From Theobroma cacao (Eukaryota; Streptophyta; Magnoliopsida; Malvales; Malvaceae): a stretch of 64,000 nt of DNA. The position numbers and the translations under genes are program-made. Below the pieces are notes generated by a model. The model saw only the letters and a list, made by a program, of their open reading frames with translations. It was not told the origin of the DNA and ran no database searches. The stretch covers positions 15,544,295 to 15,608,294 of the forward strand of contig NC_030851.1 in the NCBI RefSeq assembly GCF_000208745.1, in the 5' to 3' direction. Below are positions 12,691-23,781 of this stretch, one piece after another (position 1 is the first letter of the stretch; each line of letters opens with the position of its first letter).

Positions 12691-13099
12691 AACTTTATGT
12701 CTAGGTTTTTTAATGACAACTTCAAATTACATGTGTTTTTAATTTTATTATTATACATTTTTAATTTTGACTTTTTGATTTATTATAATGATAATCTTAT
12801 TTATAATATGAAATTTCAGCCATTGAATAAAAACAATGCAAATAAATGGTTTCTATTAATAAGGTATAAAAAGAGTCCATCAAAGGGAAGATTTTTTGTT
12901 TACCGATTGAATTTGTTTACTTGTTTCTTTATGGGTTTTAAATCAATGGCTGCAATTTAATCTCATAGATTAGATGGTCTTTATTAATTGACCTTACAGT
13001 ATGGTCAAAAATAATGACCTCACTGCAGAATTGGCCTTTTAAATTTGAATCAAATTTCATCCAAGATCAGCCATTAGAGTCCTATTCAACATCAAATAT

Positions 13100-15180
13100 C
13101 TGATAGCAATCCTATTTGAAATCTGCCAGCGGAGACCAAGATCCACCAAAAGTCCCACGTCAATCAAAAGCTCAATTTTACAAGGACTTTTACTAGTTCA
13201 GCACACTAATTAAAAATCAACGTGTGATCTAATAAAAATCTTTGAGTCCCAAAAATTGTAAGAGCTCCACCTCCCTTAAAACTCCATCCTTAGCCAACTC
13301 GTCAGCCACACAATTGACTTCTCTCAATGTATGCGTCACCTTCCAATCAAAAATTGAGCTTTGGATACAACCAATTTGCTCTAAACCAAGTCTAAACCGC
13401 CATGGTACCTTCGTTTGATCATTAATCCACTTAACCATATTTAGAGCATCACTTCCTATCTACAATTTAGCTTGAGACTTCTTCAAGTATCTACTAAACA
13501 ATAAGAAGGCTTCTTTGATGGCTTGTAACTCGACTTAGCTAGCATCACACACACCCACTGATTTTGAAAATCTGATAATTGTTTCACCCCAATGATCCCT
13601 CAAAATCCCTCGAATTCCAACCTCTCTCGAGTTGCCAGTTGAAGCTCCATCCATATTAAACTTAACTCAACTCATCCGTAGAACAACCCACTCGACATCT
13701 TTCCTTGTTGCTTTCAAAGACTGAGCTACAACTACAGAAGCCTGTTTTCTATATACAACCTCAACCAAGTCTTTTATCTCTGGCCATTTAGCTATACTCC
13801 AAATATTAACTTGGAGTTTTATCTGATCATAAAGCTATCTAATATCCCATACCTTCTCATTAAACACAATTTTGTTGTGAAAAAGCCAAATTGACCAAAA
13901 AATAGTATGAAAGACCATCATCCAAATCTTAATCCTATCTCCATTAACCCTAATTGACCTCCAAGCTAAGAAAATATTCTTGGGTTTATTAAGGCTAACC
14001 CAAGTAATATCCCAATCCGAAGACCACAGAGCCCATACCTTCCAAGTATTTTCACAAGAGAAAAAAAGATGATTTACCATCTTAGGAAAATTTTTACGAA
14101 GAACACACGTTGCTTGTTCCTCTCGAATTAACTACCTTTTCAATAACTCAGATTTGACAGCAATTCTCTCCCACATCAATTGCCATACAAAAATCTTTAC
14201 TCTATATGGTGCATACTCAAGCCAAATCTTCTTCCATAATTCATTATTTTTAGAATAGGAATTACGAGTTGACTAACAAAAGGGCTTAGAAGAAAACATA
14301 TCACTTGGAGTAGCTTTCCAAACAATTCCACCTTTAAACCCCTCACCCAGTGTGTACTCCCTCAGATAACCCCATAACCTTGTCCATTGCTCAAATTCCG
14401 AACCAAAGAGTTGCCTTCTAAGCTCTATTTGCCATTGCTAACCATTTACTATCCATTCCCCATATTCACACAGCCTACCATCTTTGTTCAAAGCCACAGC
14501 ATATAATCTTGAGAAAGCCAACTTTAGAACCATGTCATCTAACCACGCATCATGCCAGAATAAAATCAAAGAACCATCACCTACAATAACTCCTAAATTA
14601 ACTGTAACATGCAAGAAAAATTTATGAGTAGATAAAAGAGGAGAAATGATGTTTTTCCAAAGATTAAAGCATTTACAAGTAATGTAGTGTTAGGTAACAG
14701 GGTACATGGATCGTAGTCATTCTTAGCTGCCATAAAATGCCTCCATTGTCTTCTCTCTCATTCCCATATCTTCACTACCATTTAGTAAGAAGAGCTTTGT
14801 TCGTAATTTTAAGATCCACAAGCCCCAATCCTCGATCCTCCTTAAAATAGCAAATTCTGTCCCATTTAATATAATACACACCCCTATTATGATCAATCCC
14901 TTACCCCACGTGGCATCTTAAATAGAGATATAAAAAAGACGAGCAAGTTATTGATTACTGACCTTAACAAAGTGACTCTACCACCATGTGATAAGAATTT
15001 AGACTTCCATCTCTCTAACTTTTCCTTAACTCTATCCACAAGAGGTCTCCAAATCTTCAAAGAGGCTATGTTAGTGCCTAACGCAAACCCAAATAGATGG
15101 TTGGTAAATTTTCAGCTTTATAGTGGATACAAGGAACCCAATTAACCAAGTCCTCTCTATTGAAGTAGAGCATATCCCAT
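13100..15180 (-). pseudogene. LINE-2: 5'-truncated L1-type LINE, antisense
   Basis: Reading the minus strand from right to left: the end of the RT domain (KFLSHGGRVTLLRSVIN near 14950-15030, then WDRICYFKEDRGLGLVDLK near 14820-14880), a zf-RVT region (HLFFSCENTWKVWALW, 13985-14075), and RNase H with NMDGAS near 13655, VELQAIKEAF near 13520 and GSDALNMVKWIND near 13430. The coding end is FLGLKDFY with stop at about 13229. The endonuclease and most of the RT are missing, as expected of 5' truncation. Several stops and frame changes. It differs in sequence from LINE-1, so it is another family or an old copy. The 3' end is uncertain because no clear tail or target-site duplication was found. Confidence 0.85.
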
Positions 15181-15735
15181 GAGCTTCACTAATATTTAAT
15201 AATAATTACAATAAATATGAAAAGAAGTTTTTATCAAATAATTTTTTAATTAAATAAACAATTAGATCAATTTGATTGTTATGCTTAGCTTAATAATAAG
15301 TAACATGATGATCAAGTTTGTGGATCATGATAGTCAATCGTCATAAAATCAACATTTAATAATTATATTTCAATGAAAAATTCTAAAATTTAAGAAAATT
15401 TAGATGTAGAATATTTTTTAATATAGAAATTATTAAATTGATCACCAAAATTTAAAAAATACAATGAGATTCATAAATAAATTAAACATCAATTAAAATT
15501 AAAAGTAAGGAAAACAGGTCAACTATTACATATGTCCATCAACCAATTATTACTCAATACCAATTAGGTCTTCTCTAAATGGTAAAGAAGAGGCTTTAGA
15601 ACCTTAGAGGTCTTTCAAGTCTCATTATAGGTAAGTTTAATATAATTTTATGTTAGGTTTTGGGCAGTTATATTTTTATTTAGTAACTAATTTAAGTTAA
15701 TGCTGAGTTTACTTCATATGTTGGACGTAATAACA
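15181..15735. other. AT-rich DNA without recognised features
   Basis: No ORF or repeat that I can support. 15560-15650 resembles the edge of an old transposon but was not assigned. Confidence 0.4.
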
Positions 15736-15865
15736 TATATATATATATATATATATATATANNNNNNNNNNNNNNNNNNNNNNNNNNNNNNNNNNNNNNN
15801 NNNNNNNNNNNNNNNNNNNNNNNNNNNNNNNNNNNACTTACTATATAGTTGGTAACGTAACGTAA

Positions 15866-15904
<39 letters not shown>
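15736..15904. repeat. (AT)n microsatellites flanking an assembly gap
   Basis: An (AT)n tract of about 26 bp ends at 15761, followed by 74 undetermined bases (15762-15835) and a second (AT)n tract at about 15870-15904. The unique bases just before both tracts are alike (TTGGACGTAATAAC and TAACGTAACGTAATAACT), so the gap may hide a short tandem duplication or collapsed repeat. Confidence 0.9.
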
Positions 15905-15907
<3 letters not shown>

Positions 15908-16019
15908 AAAGTAATAATTTATTGATGTTAATAACCATAAATTAAGACATAGTTTAGTGGCTTATTAAGTACATAAAGAACATGAAAGAGAAAATAACCC
16001 ATAGCATCTAAAGTATCTA

Positions 16020-16690
16020 GACTTGGGATGTCCAGATACATTCACTAATGCACAATAACATGTTGTCTGAATTTTGACAGCCAATTATCCTAGTCTCAAC
16101 TTGCTAGCATCTCAATTTTCTCAGAAACACATTGTATCCCAAGTACTTAGTAGGTAGCGTTCCACCACCACTCAATTTGAAGAGAGTTTCACTCCCGTAC
16201 AATTTTATCTTTGCACATGTCCAGATCAAATTGTATTACTCAAGAGTCTTCTTCCATCCAGATTCTAAACTCCAGCCTCCAAGTCGGTCAAATCTCCACG
16301 TTCAAACATTTACAATTCAAAATTCTATTGTGGATAATTCATCTTCTAAAGCTTTTAAAATTCTAGCAAGCTAGACATGTTGTCCGAATTTGGACGGTTG
16401 GATTTTCCTATTCTCATCTTGCTAGAATCTCAATTTTCACACCATATCTAACGATAACGAGTACCGTTCCAACCCCCACTAAATTTGAATTGGAGTGTTT
16501 CAATCCCATCCAAATTTATCGCTCCACCACAACCTAATCAAATTGAATTGTTCAAGAATCGTTCTTCATTCAGATAATAAATTTCAGCCTCTGAGTCAAA
16601 CAGAAACACCACATTCAAGCATCAGGAAATGCTAATATTGCCATATATATCTCATCATCATATCAACCTTCCAACTTACTTAATTGGCAA
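16020..16690. repeat. Diverged direct duplication of about 300 bp
   Basis: Two successive blocks share order and wording: TGTTGTCTGAATTTTGACAG (near 16062) against TGTTGTCCGAATTTGGACGG (near 16379); CAACTTGCTAGCATCTCAAT against CATCTTGCTAGAATCTCAAT; then CACCACTCAATTTGAA against CCCCACTAAATTTGAA. They are 300-320 bp apart. No coding potential is evident; a short + strand ORF at 16132-16374 lies in the first block but is not conserved in the second. Confidence 0.7.
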
Positions 16691-16869
16691 TTAATCCCAA
16701 TATTGTTTGGCCTATTAAGCACCACTACGTTAAAACTCCTCTTAGGATCGTGACTTCCCCAATTCCGCCCACTCATTGCCACTAAGTAAATTAATTGAAC
16801 ACTTAGTAGCAACTTGTTAGCTCTTTTCACACCTTCTTTGCAAGCATGTGAGCATCGTTATTAGTTTTC

Positions 16870-17275
16870 TATAAAACATGAGTTATTTTCCATTGCCTTA
16901 CTGTGTGTTTCAAACTTTCCATGTGCACTAACCATTTTATTTATCTCCAAGGTGCCTCTTTGAGGTTGTTCGCCCACATAATTGCATTTTTTGAGTCGCT
17001 TTCAATTCACAAATTAAACAATTGATACCTCATGAAATTTGTAAAAATTATAAAAGCCTTTCTAATTGCCAACAGTTCTGCTAAACTAGAATCTCCTAAA
17101 CCTATTGACTTCGAGAACATAACCTTAATTAACCCATTGTTATCATGCAAAATTCCTCCAATTTCAGCCTTTCTTGTACTTCCAAATGAAGTTCCATCCA
17201 CGTTAAATTTCATCCAATCTTTTGGTAGAGCCATCCACATAGCTTTTGGTCTTACAGTCTTATCTCACTGTATAT
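16870..17275 (-). pseudogene. LINE-3: RNase H fragment of an L1-type LINE, antisense
   Basis: The minus strand encodes KFNVDGTSFGSTRKAEIGG, LHDNNGLIKVMFSKSIG and SLAELLAIRKAF (17007-17240), then IESDSKNAIMWANN and WKITHVL near 16880-16990. These are the Asp, Glu and Asp blocks of the RNase H domain of plant LINEs. Stops interrupt the later part. It is cut at its 5' side at 17275/17276 by the start of a Ty3 LTR. A separate copy from LINE-2, because both carry the same domain. Confidence 0.85.
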
Positions 17276-18089
17276 TGTAGATACCGCATTTTGTTGGAGG
17301 TGACTATTGGAAATTAAGGAAAACAGGAAAAAGAAAAAATGAAAATAAAAAAATAATAAACTAAAAAAAAAAGATGAACATGAAAAAGGGTAAGGATTGG
17401 TTTGCACCACTCCTAATCCCAAATGAACTTGAAAATCTAAAAGAGATTAAGTTTGATTGAATCAAAACTCAAGAAACACACGAAAAAAGAGAGAAAAACT
17501 CAAAGGAAGCAATTGGCAGAGGAGAGAAAATAGTTTTTTGAGTTCTTTGGTTTTTATGTCTTTTTCTAGATATAGCAGAGTGGGTCTAGTATATAAAAAA
17601 TTATTCTGATTAAAGGGACGAAGGGATCAAAAGGATTCAAGGAGTGAAATTTGGTACAAATCTAACACTGATGAATGATGACTAGCGATGCAAAACGGCA
17701 AAAGGCATGACAACACAGAGGCTTTCCGGTGGTTGAATTCTAGGAAAAGAGAGAAAGTTGTTCTTTTGGAGAGAGAAGCTCTCACTTAGAGAGAGTGAAG
17801 AAGTCGGAAATAAGGAAAGAAAACGAGAAGGAAAGCTTTTATACCAAAAGCCAAACTACGTTGTTTTAGGCTCCAAGAAAAGGGGAATTTTGGATTCGAT
17901 CCATGGCCCGCACCTTAACCCAAACCAGTTCTTAAAGCCCATTAGTTTGAACCCACTTTGTTTTTGGGTTTTGAAGCCCAATTAGTTAAATTATGATGCC
18001 TTTCTTCTTTTTTTTTTTTCTTAAGGTTGTTTGATTTTATAAAACAATCCAATTATAAATGCATAATGCAAAGATTTTGAATTATAAGA

Positions 18090-18760
18090 CATATTTTAGG
18101 GGGTCATGAAATTTGGTTAATTCAAATAATATTTATTTAAACGTAAATCTTTTAAATAAGATTTTTAAGGAAGGTTACAAGTCGTACCTTCCTTAAATTT
18201 TTCAGGGTAAAATTGATTTACGAGACCTTGCCATAAGTGTTAGGGGTAATCTTGTAAATTAATTTTTGTAGAAGAGATTTATTTTTAAATAATTATTACA
18301 CATGTAGATAATGAATGAGAATGAGATAAAATAGGTCACAATGACAGAGATAATAAAATTTGATTAATTTAAATAATAATTCTTTGAATGTAAATCTTTT
18401 AAATGAGATTTTTAAAGAAGGTTAAAAGTGATAACTTCCTTAAATTTTTCAGACTAAGAGTGATTTATGAGACCTTGTCATGAGTGTTAGGGGGTAATCT
18501 CATAAATTATTTTTATAAAAGAGATTTATTTTTAAATAAATATTACTAACATGAAATAATAATAGAGCCACAATATTAATGCTTTCATGTAAATTTGATA
18601 AGGACGTAAATAAATAAAGATTTTGCAATGATGGAATTTCAAGAAGTTATAAGTGATAACTTCTTGAAAATTTCACGGTGAGAGTTCTTTTTTGAATTTT
18701 GCCATAAGTGTTTGGAGTTTTCAAGGAATATTTCATTATCAAAGAGTTTTTGTTTATTTC
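18090..18760 (+). repeat. Three tandem ~240-bp units, each with a hairpin, inside the LTR
   Basis: Units are centred near 18180, 18427 and 18653. Each contains a hairpin, then TTTTTCAG or a similar word, then GAGACCTTG..ATAAGTGTTAGGGG-like wording. Unit 1: 12-bp stem 18164-18175 with 18186-18197. Unit 3: perfect 14-bp stem 18637-18650 with 18656-18669 and loop AAGTG. Unit 2 (18411-18444) is imperfect with one mismatch and a G-T pair. Stem sequences differ between units but pairing is kept. Confidence 0.75.
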
Positions 18761-18859
18761 AAAAATGGGAGAACAAAAAAAAAATTAAACATTTAATTTA
18801 ATAAGGCTAAAAGATGACACATAATTAATTAGATACCAATTAAATGGGCGTTGTGAGGG

Positions 18860-20555
18860 TGTTGTCGATTTTGCTCACGCAAGTTTGCGCATCGAACAAG
18901 TAATATAGACACTAGGTCCAGAATCGTATCCTACGGAGATTTGTTCTTACTTTTTCACTATGTACTAAAATTATGACAAATTACTCTTACTCAAGTAACT
19001 AATTTTTTTAAAAAATTAATTAAAACTAAATTAAAGCAAACACTAAATTAATTAACAAAAACTAAAAATTCACTTGAGAAAGGAAATAGATTAAAACCTA
19101 AAATTATTGGGTCATTCAACAATTCATCTGATACTAGTTTCTCCTATTATTTACATTCATAGGTAGTTTTACTAACCTAGAATCCAAAGTTATGTAGAAG
19201 TCTCCATCGAGATGCTTGCACAAATATCTAACTTAATTGGGTCACTATAAGTCTATAGTAATCAATTAATAAAGTTCATTAAGCTAGGATTTTAATTTGA
19301 CTATGTATGGCAATTGCATATGTCTACCCAAATTGCAAATCAGATCACCTAAGTGACTTGAACATACACTATTTAAACCTTAGTCCAATCTAAAATCTCT
19401 CTGTAGAGTCTCAATTAGATTCACAAATCAGTTAATTGTTGACCAGACAATCAAAAGCATTAAGAGCATATTTGAATAAGCAAAACTATACTCATTCATA
19501 GTAAATAAAAGAGAAATAAATATTCAAACTACATGTTGAAATCCATCACAATCCTAGAAAATAGTTTAGCTCATAATATCTACTAAAAACTTCATCCAAA
19601 GAAAATTACCCATTAATCCTAGTCAAAGAAAATAAGAAAAATACAAAAGTAGAGAGAGAAAACTAATAGTTGAAGCTTTGTGATCTTGATTCTCCCTCAA
19701 ATTCTCTTATTGTCTTGCTTTGTTTTTGGCTCTTTTTCTTCAAAGAAATTGCTTGCTGCCTCCTCCAGAAACTTCTAAAAAAGACCTCTCAAATAGCCTC
19801 CAAAATCCCTCTTCCAAAATCCCGTAAGATGCTTATTTTTGGAAAATTCCTAGAGAGCCGTGGCTCTCATTTTGAGAGGTGCGGCCCTCAAAGGTTTTGT
19901 GTTGAAATCTAGTCAAAAAGTCTTTTTAATGCTGTGGCGCTAGTTTCATGACTATTTTTCTCTATGATCCCATTTGAACTGGGTAAAGTAGTAAACATAG
20001 AATTTTCATATCTTTCTCTTAGCTTTCCATTGGCTCAAAAATCACATCAATTGGACTTCTGGAGTGAAAGATATGCTCAAAATACTGCATCATGTTCAGT
20101 CTGTGCAGACTGCTGCAGTGCTCCGGCTTCAACAAGGATTTTGACCATGATCCGATCAGAACTGGGTAAAGTGATAAACACCAAAGTTGTATGTCGTCCT
20201 TTTATATTTCTATTGATTCAAGAATCATCTCATTTGGAGTTCTTTAGAGATAGTTATGGTCAAAATACTGCAACATGTTCAGAAAATTCTGCACTTAATC
20301 ATCCTTGCTCGGTTCCCCTCCACGAAGTTTAATGCACTTGCGCACCTTTAAAACAAGGACTAAATCAGTGATGGATCAAATTAGGAATTTTAACATAAAA
20401 ATGAGCTAAAATTATTAAAATTAAAAAATTCCAACATGAATTAAAATTAATAACGAAAAGCATAACAACTACATAAAATTACTTAAAAATACAAGGACTT
20501 AGCTATTTTTTATAATCAAAATGTGACAAAATAACTTTATATCATAGAGTTATCA
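18860..20555 (-). mobile_element. Solo Athila-like LTR with perfect target-site duplication
   Basis: On the + strand it runs TGTTGTCGATTTTGCTC to CATAGAGTTATCA, 1,696 bp. GAGGG lies on both sides (18855-18859 and 20556-20560). No internal domain, so it is a solo LTR left by recombination. Orientation is minus, judged from the Athila-1 LTRs, where the TTATCA end is the outer end of the 5' LTR. The same family recurs at 23782, 24895, 41655, 44078, 47455 and 54833. Confidence 0.88.
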
Positions 20556-20774
20556 GAGGGCACTAATACCTTCCTCACATATAGATGAACTTTTGAATCT
20601 AATCTGCTTCGTAGACTAGAACCTATTCTTTTTAACGAATCTAAGTTAAGCCTAGGACCTCATTAGGAAAAATGGATTCACCTAGGTGGTTAATTGCACT
20701 TAAACAAAAAAGATTGATGGCGACTCTTCTTAAGTTGAACTGTTGAGTTTTAAGACTCACACATTATGATAGCT

Positions 20775-20792
20775 TGGCGACTCCATTGGGGA
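20775..20792 (+). other. Primer-binding site of the Tat/Ogre-like element
   Basis: TGGCGACTCCATTGGGGA matches the tRNA-complementary site typically found just after the 5' LTR in Tat/Ogre-type Ty3 elements. It lies 11 bases after the proposed LTR end. Confidence 0.7.
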
Positions 20793-21690
20793 TCTCGAGA
20801 GTTGAGACTATAACTAGTTATGTGTTGTTTTAAGCCTTTTAGTTCATGATAATTTGAATTCTTTTTTCTTTTTCTTATTTAGTTGTCATGAGTTCATATT
20901 AATTATACATAATTTCCTTATTCATGCACAACACTTGCATGCATAAGCCTTCTACCCAAGATTTGTCCCTTTTAGGAGGAAGTAAAGTACCTTTCTCTCT
21001 TGAGGTGATAACCTTCGCATGTGCAAGTGAAATACTTCCACTCAGATTGAATCTTTTCTATTGGTAGCCTATAATAGGTGAGGATTGGGATGCCTTACGA
21101 GTCTAGAGTGGACGACAGTGAAGAACAATTTGAGAACCTTTAGCTTTGTGTTTAATCTAAGCCTAGCATATAGTAAACCTTATGGAGCCAACCTTAAGTA
21201 GAGCTCTCCTACCATGTCACATAGAAAACACCCAGAGATACATAAACATAATTTTAGTATTATATGTTGTTTTATGTTAACTTGTTTAATTTTTGTATTT
21301 TTACGACCATGTACTTGCATCATGCATCAATCATATAGGGATATCTACCATATGTTGTTTTGTATTTATACTAGTTTAATTTTTGTCTTTTACAATCATG
21401 CATTCGCATCATGCATCCATCAATTAGGGATATTTGCCACGTCATATATGACGAAAGAAAGTCTCCTTTTGTTATTTATTGTTGTGTGGCAAAGATCCAG
21501 AACATATTTAGAACATGTATTTACATAACCAAGATTATTTTCATATGAACATGCATTTGCACAATTACATGAGAAGCATCATAATTCATATTTATGGGAA
21601 AACAAGGATCCTTAAGATAGCTTGACCACCAAAACCACTTGCTCATTGCCCATACAAAACTTGATTATGAACCAAGATCATGGAAAATGA
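20793..21690 (+). mobile_element. Untranslated leader of the Tat/Ogre-like element, truncated
   Basis: No gag is readable. It contains an 88-bp direct duplication at about 21262-21348 and 21351-21438 with CATGCATCA..TAGGGATAT landmarks; such short leader repeats are common in this group. An ORF at 21214-21528 arises from the duplication and is not considered a gene. The element ends where a Copia LTR end begins near 21690. Confidence 0.55.
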
Positions 21691-21773
21691 ACAAGCTGAG
21701 TGAATGAATCAAATTCACCCCCCTCTTGGTTGCTTTTACTTTAATCTATTTATTTAAAAATTGGTATTAGAGC
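21690..21773 (+). mobile_element. Copia A: end of 5' LTR and primer-binding site
   Basis: The stretch AATTCACCCCCCTC is the hallmark close to the 3' end of SIRE-like LTRs and also occurs in Copia B. It is followed at 21762-21773 by TGGTATTAGAGC, one base off the initiator-tRNA site TGGTATCAGAGC. Most of the LTR is missing on the left. Confidence 0.75.
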
Positions 21774-21839
21774 TTGATTCTCAAGTGTGCTAGTTTAACG
21801 ACCTTTGATTAATCCAAGGACAAGCTTAAAGTGACAAGA

Positions 21840-22945
21840 TGGCAACCTTAAGCTTTTGGGTAAAGGACATTCTATGATGAGGCCTCCTCTAATTACAAGT
21901 GAAAAATATCCCTTTTGGAAAATAAGATTTGAGAAAGTTACCTAATCCATAGATTTAGATTTATGGGAGATAATTATGGAAGGACCTCATGTGCCAAGTA
22001 AGTGGGTAAAAAAAAGAAAAGTGATCAAAACTAGGAGAGAATGGGATAATAAGGACAGGAACTGATTCAATTGAATCATAAGGTTGTAACTGCTCTTTTA
22101 TGTGCACTAAGTGAAAGTGAATTCAATAGAGTAGCCATGTGCACCTTAGCTAAGGAAATTTGGGATACCGTAGAAAATTGTTATGAGGGGACTAGCCAAG
22201 TAAAGGAATCCAAGATTGATTTATTGAATCTAGATTATGAATTATTCAAAATGAAATAAGGAAAGTCAATTAAGGAGAGCTTGAAAGGTTCACTAAGATC
22301 GTAAGTGGATTAAAGGCTTTAGGAAAGGATTTCCCAAATGCACAACTAGTCAAGAAGTTTCTCTATAGTCTTTCTAAATCATGGAGACCAAAAGTAACTA
22401 CAATAAAATAAGCAAAAGATTTAAACAATCTCAAGTTGGATAAGTTGCTTGGTTCTTTACTCACTTATAAGATGACTCTAAAGCATGAAAGTGAAAGGGA
22501 TGAAACACTAAAAGAAGATATTAAGAAACATAGCATAGTTTTTAAATCCACATAAATAGAAGAAAAAGAATGTATGGAAGATGAAGATGAGGAAGGTGAT
22601 GAAGAAGTATCATTACTCATTAGAAAGTTCAATAGGTTTTTAAAAGGCAGACAAAGTAGTAGATGTAGGAGACCTTTTAGAAAAGAAAAAGAAGTGGTGA
22701 GAAAGGATACACAAAGATGAGAACCAAACAAGGACTATTTGATTTGTGATGAATATAGAAAACCAGGCCACACAAAATGTGAATGTCCAAATGTAAAGAA
22801 GGACAATATAAGGAAACTAAAGAAGAAGGCAATGGTGGCAACTTAGAGTGATGAGGAAGAGTCTTAAGGTGAAGAAGAAGAAGAAGAAGAAGAACAAATT
22901 GCAAACCTTTGCTTCATGGGTCTTGAAGGGTCCAAGGTATATCAT
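21840..22945 (+). pseudogene. Copia A gag, first part (SIRE-like)
   Basis: Starts near ATGGCAACCTTAAGC and shows the Copia gag core: EIWDTVENCYEGTSQVKESKIDLL (22165-22230), then a CCHC-like knuckle near 22740-22790 (CDEYRKPGHTKCECP), and a Glu-rich stretch made of GAA repeats before ANLCFMGLE (22900). Early stops and frame changes are present. The frame is cut at 22945 by a 3.1-kb LTR; the downstream half resumes at 47114. The role of gag is to form the virus-like particle in the cytoplasm. Confidence 0.8.
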
Positions 22946-23776
22946 TGTCACGATCTAGGCTCGAGGGCCGTGATTGGTGCTCGAGTCGAGCAATTGAAGC
23001 TTGCAAGACCCAAGCAAGCCTCAGAAATTATTGAACCAAATCAAGTCTCAATTAGATATCCAAAGGTTTTCCACTTCAACATATTCATAATATGACTTAA
23101 ATTCAAGTACATAAAAGTTGCCCCTTGGCACTTAGTTCATACATGATACTTAGACATGACATTCACAAGCCATATGTTGACTAACATAGCGAGTTCGTCC
23201 CATACAACTTTTAAACAAAATAACAGCAATATGGTGCCAACATAATTTGAAACACATTATAGTTTAAAAGCTAAGAGCTTGTAACCTAAAACGACACAAT
23301 TTGGACTTAGTGGAGTGGACTCGTCAATTGGAGAATGTCTACCAGATGCCAAAATTGTTTATTTAATAGATGATGCTAGCCATGCGAATCCCGTAACCTA
23401 CTTATTTGCATAATTTAACTAATGATTGGGGTGAGTCATCCACATACTCAGTGTGTGGGAGCTACACAAATCAAAGTAAATTGTGCAAAGACATAACATG
23501 ACAAAATCATAAGGCAAGCACAACTATTAGCCAAATATCTACAACAAATGAAGTGAGCAAGAATCATCCATATATTCCCACACTCATCTCAACGAAATAA
23601 GTCTTACCGTGTGATTACCTTTCAAACGACATTTCCACTATAATAACCAATCCAATCTATGTCTCCATAAATGATACATATCAAATTAAGGCTTACCTTT
23701 AAAGTCGTTGCCAAAGTTAAGCTCTATAGTCATTCCTTTGTTATCAAAAAACAATATCAAAATCAAACCTATTTTA

Positions 23777-23781
23777 CTTAC
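23777..23781. repeat. Target-site duplication, left copy, of Athila-1
   Basis: CTTAC, repeated exactly at 43296-43300 after the far LTR. Confidence 0.85.

Larger units (their letters stand above)
17276..20763 (+). mobile_element. Tat/Ogre-like Ty3 5' LTR, interrupted by a solo Athila LTR
   Basis: Starts TGTAGATACCGCATTTTG, exactly where the LINE-3 coding sequence stops, and ends near CTCACA at 20763, just before a PBS at 20775. The wording GGGCGTTGTGAGGG / CACTAATACCTTCCTCACAT, split by the solo LTR, is typical of LTRs of this plant lineage. Without the insertion the LTR is about 1.8 kb. Ends are set by TG/CA borders and the PBS. The lineage assignment is inference because no pol domain is left. 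Confidence 0.62.

Noticed and set aside
18090..18760. Direct repeats with palindromes considered as a CRISPR array
   Set aside because: Unit length is about 240 bp, the stems diverge, and the context is a plant LTR.
21214..21528. 104-codon + strand ORF with hydrophobic stretches resembling a membrane protein
   Set aside because: It is made by the 88-bp leader duplication, and composition alone explains the hydrophobic residues.
22465..22904. Minus-strand Ser- and Leu-rich ORFs
   Set aside because: Shadows of the Glu/Lys-rich Copia gag on the + strand.
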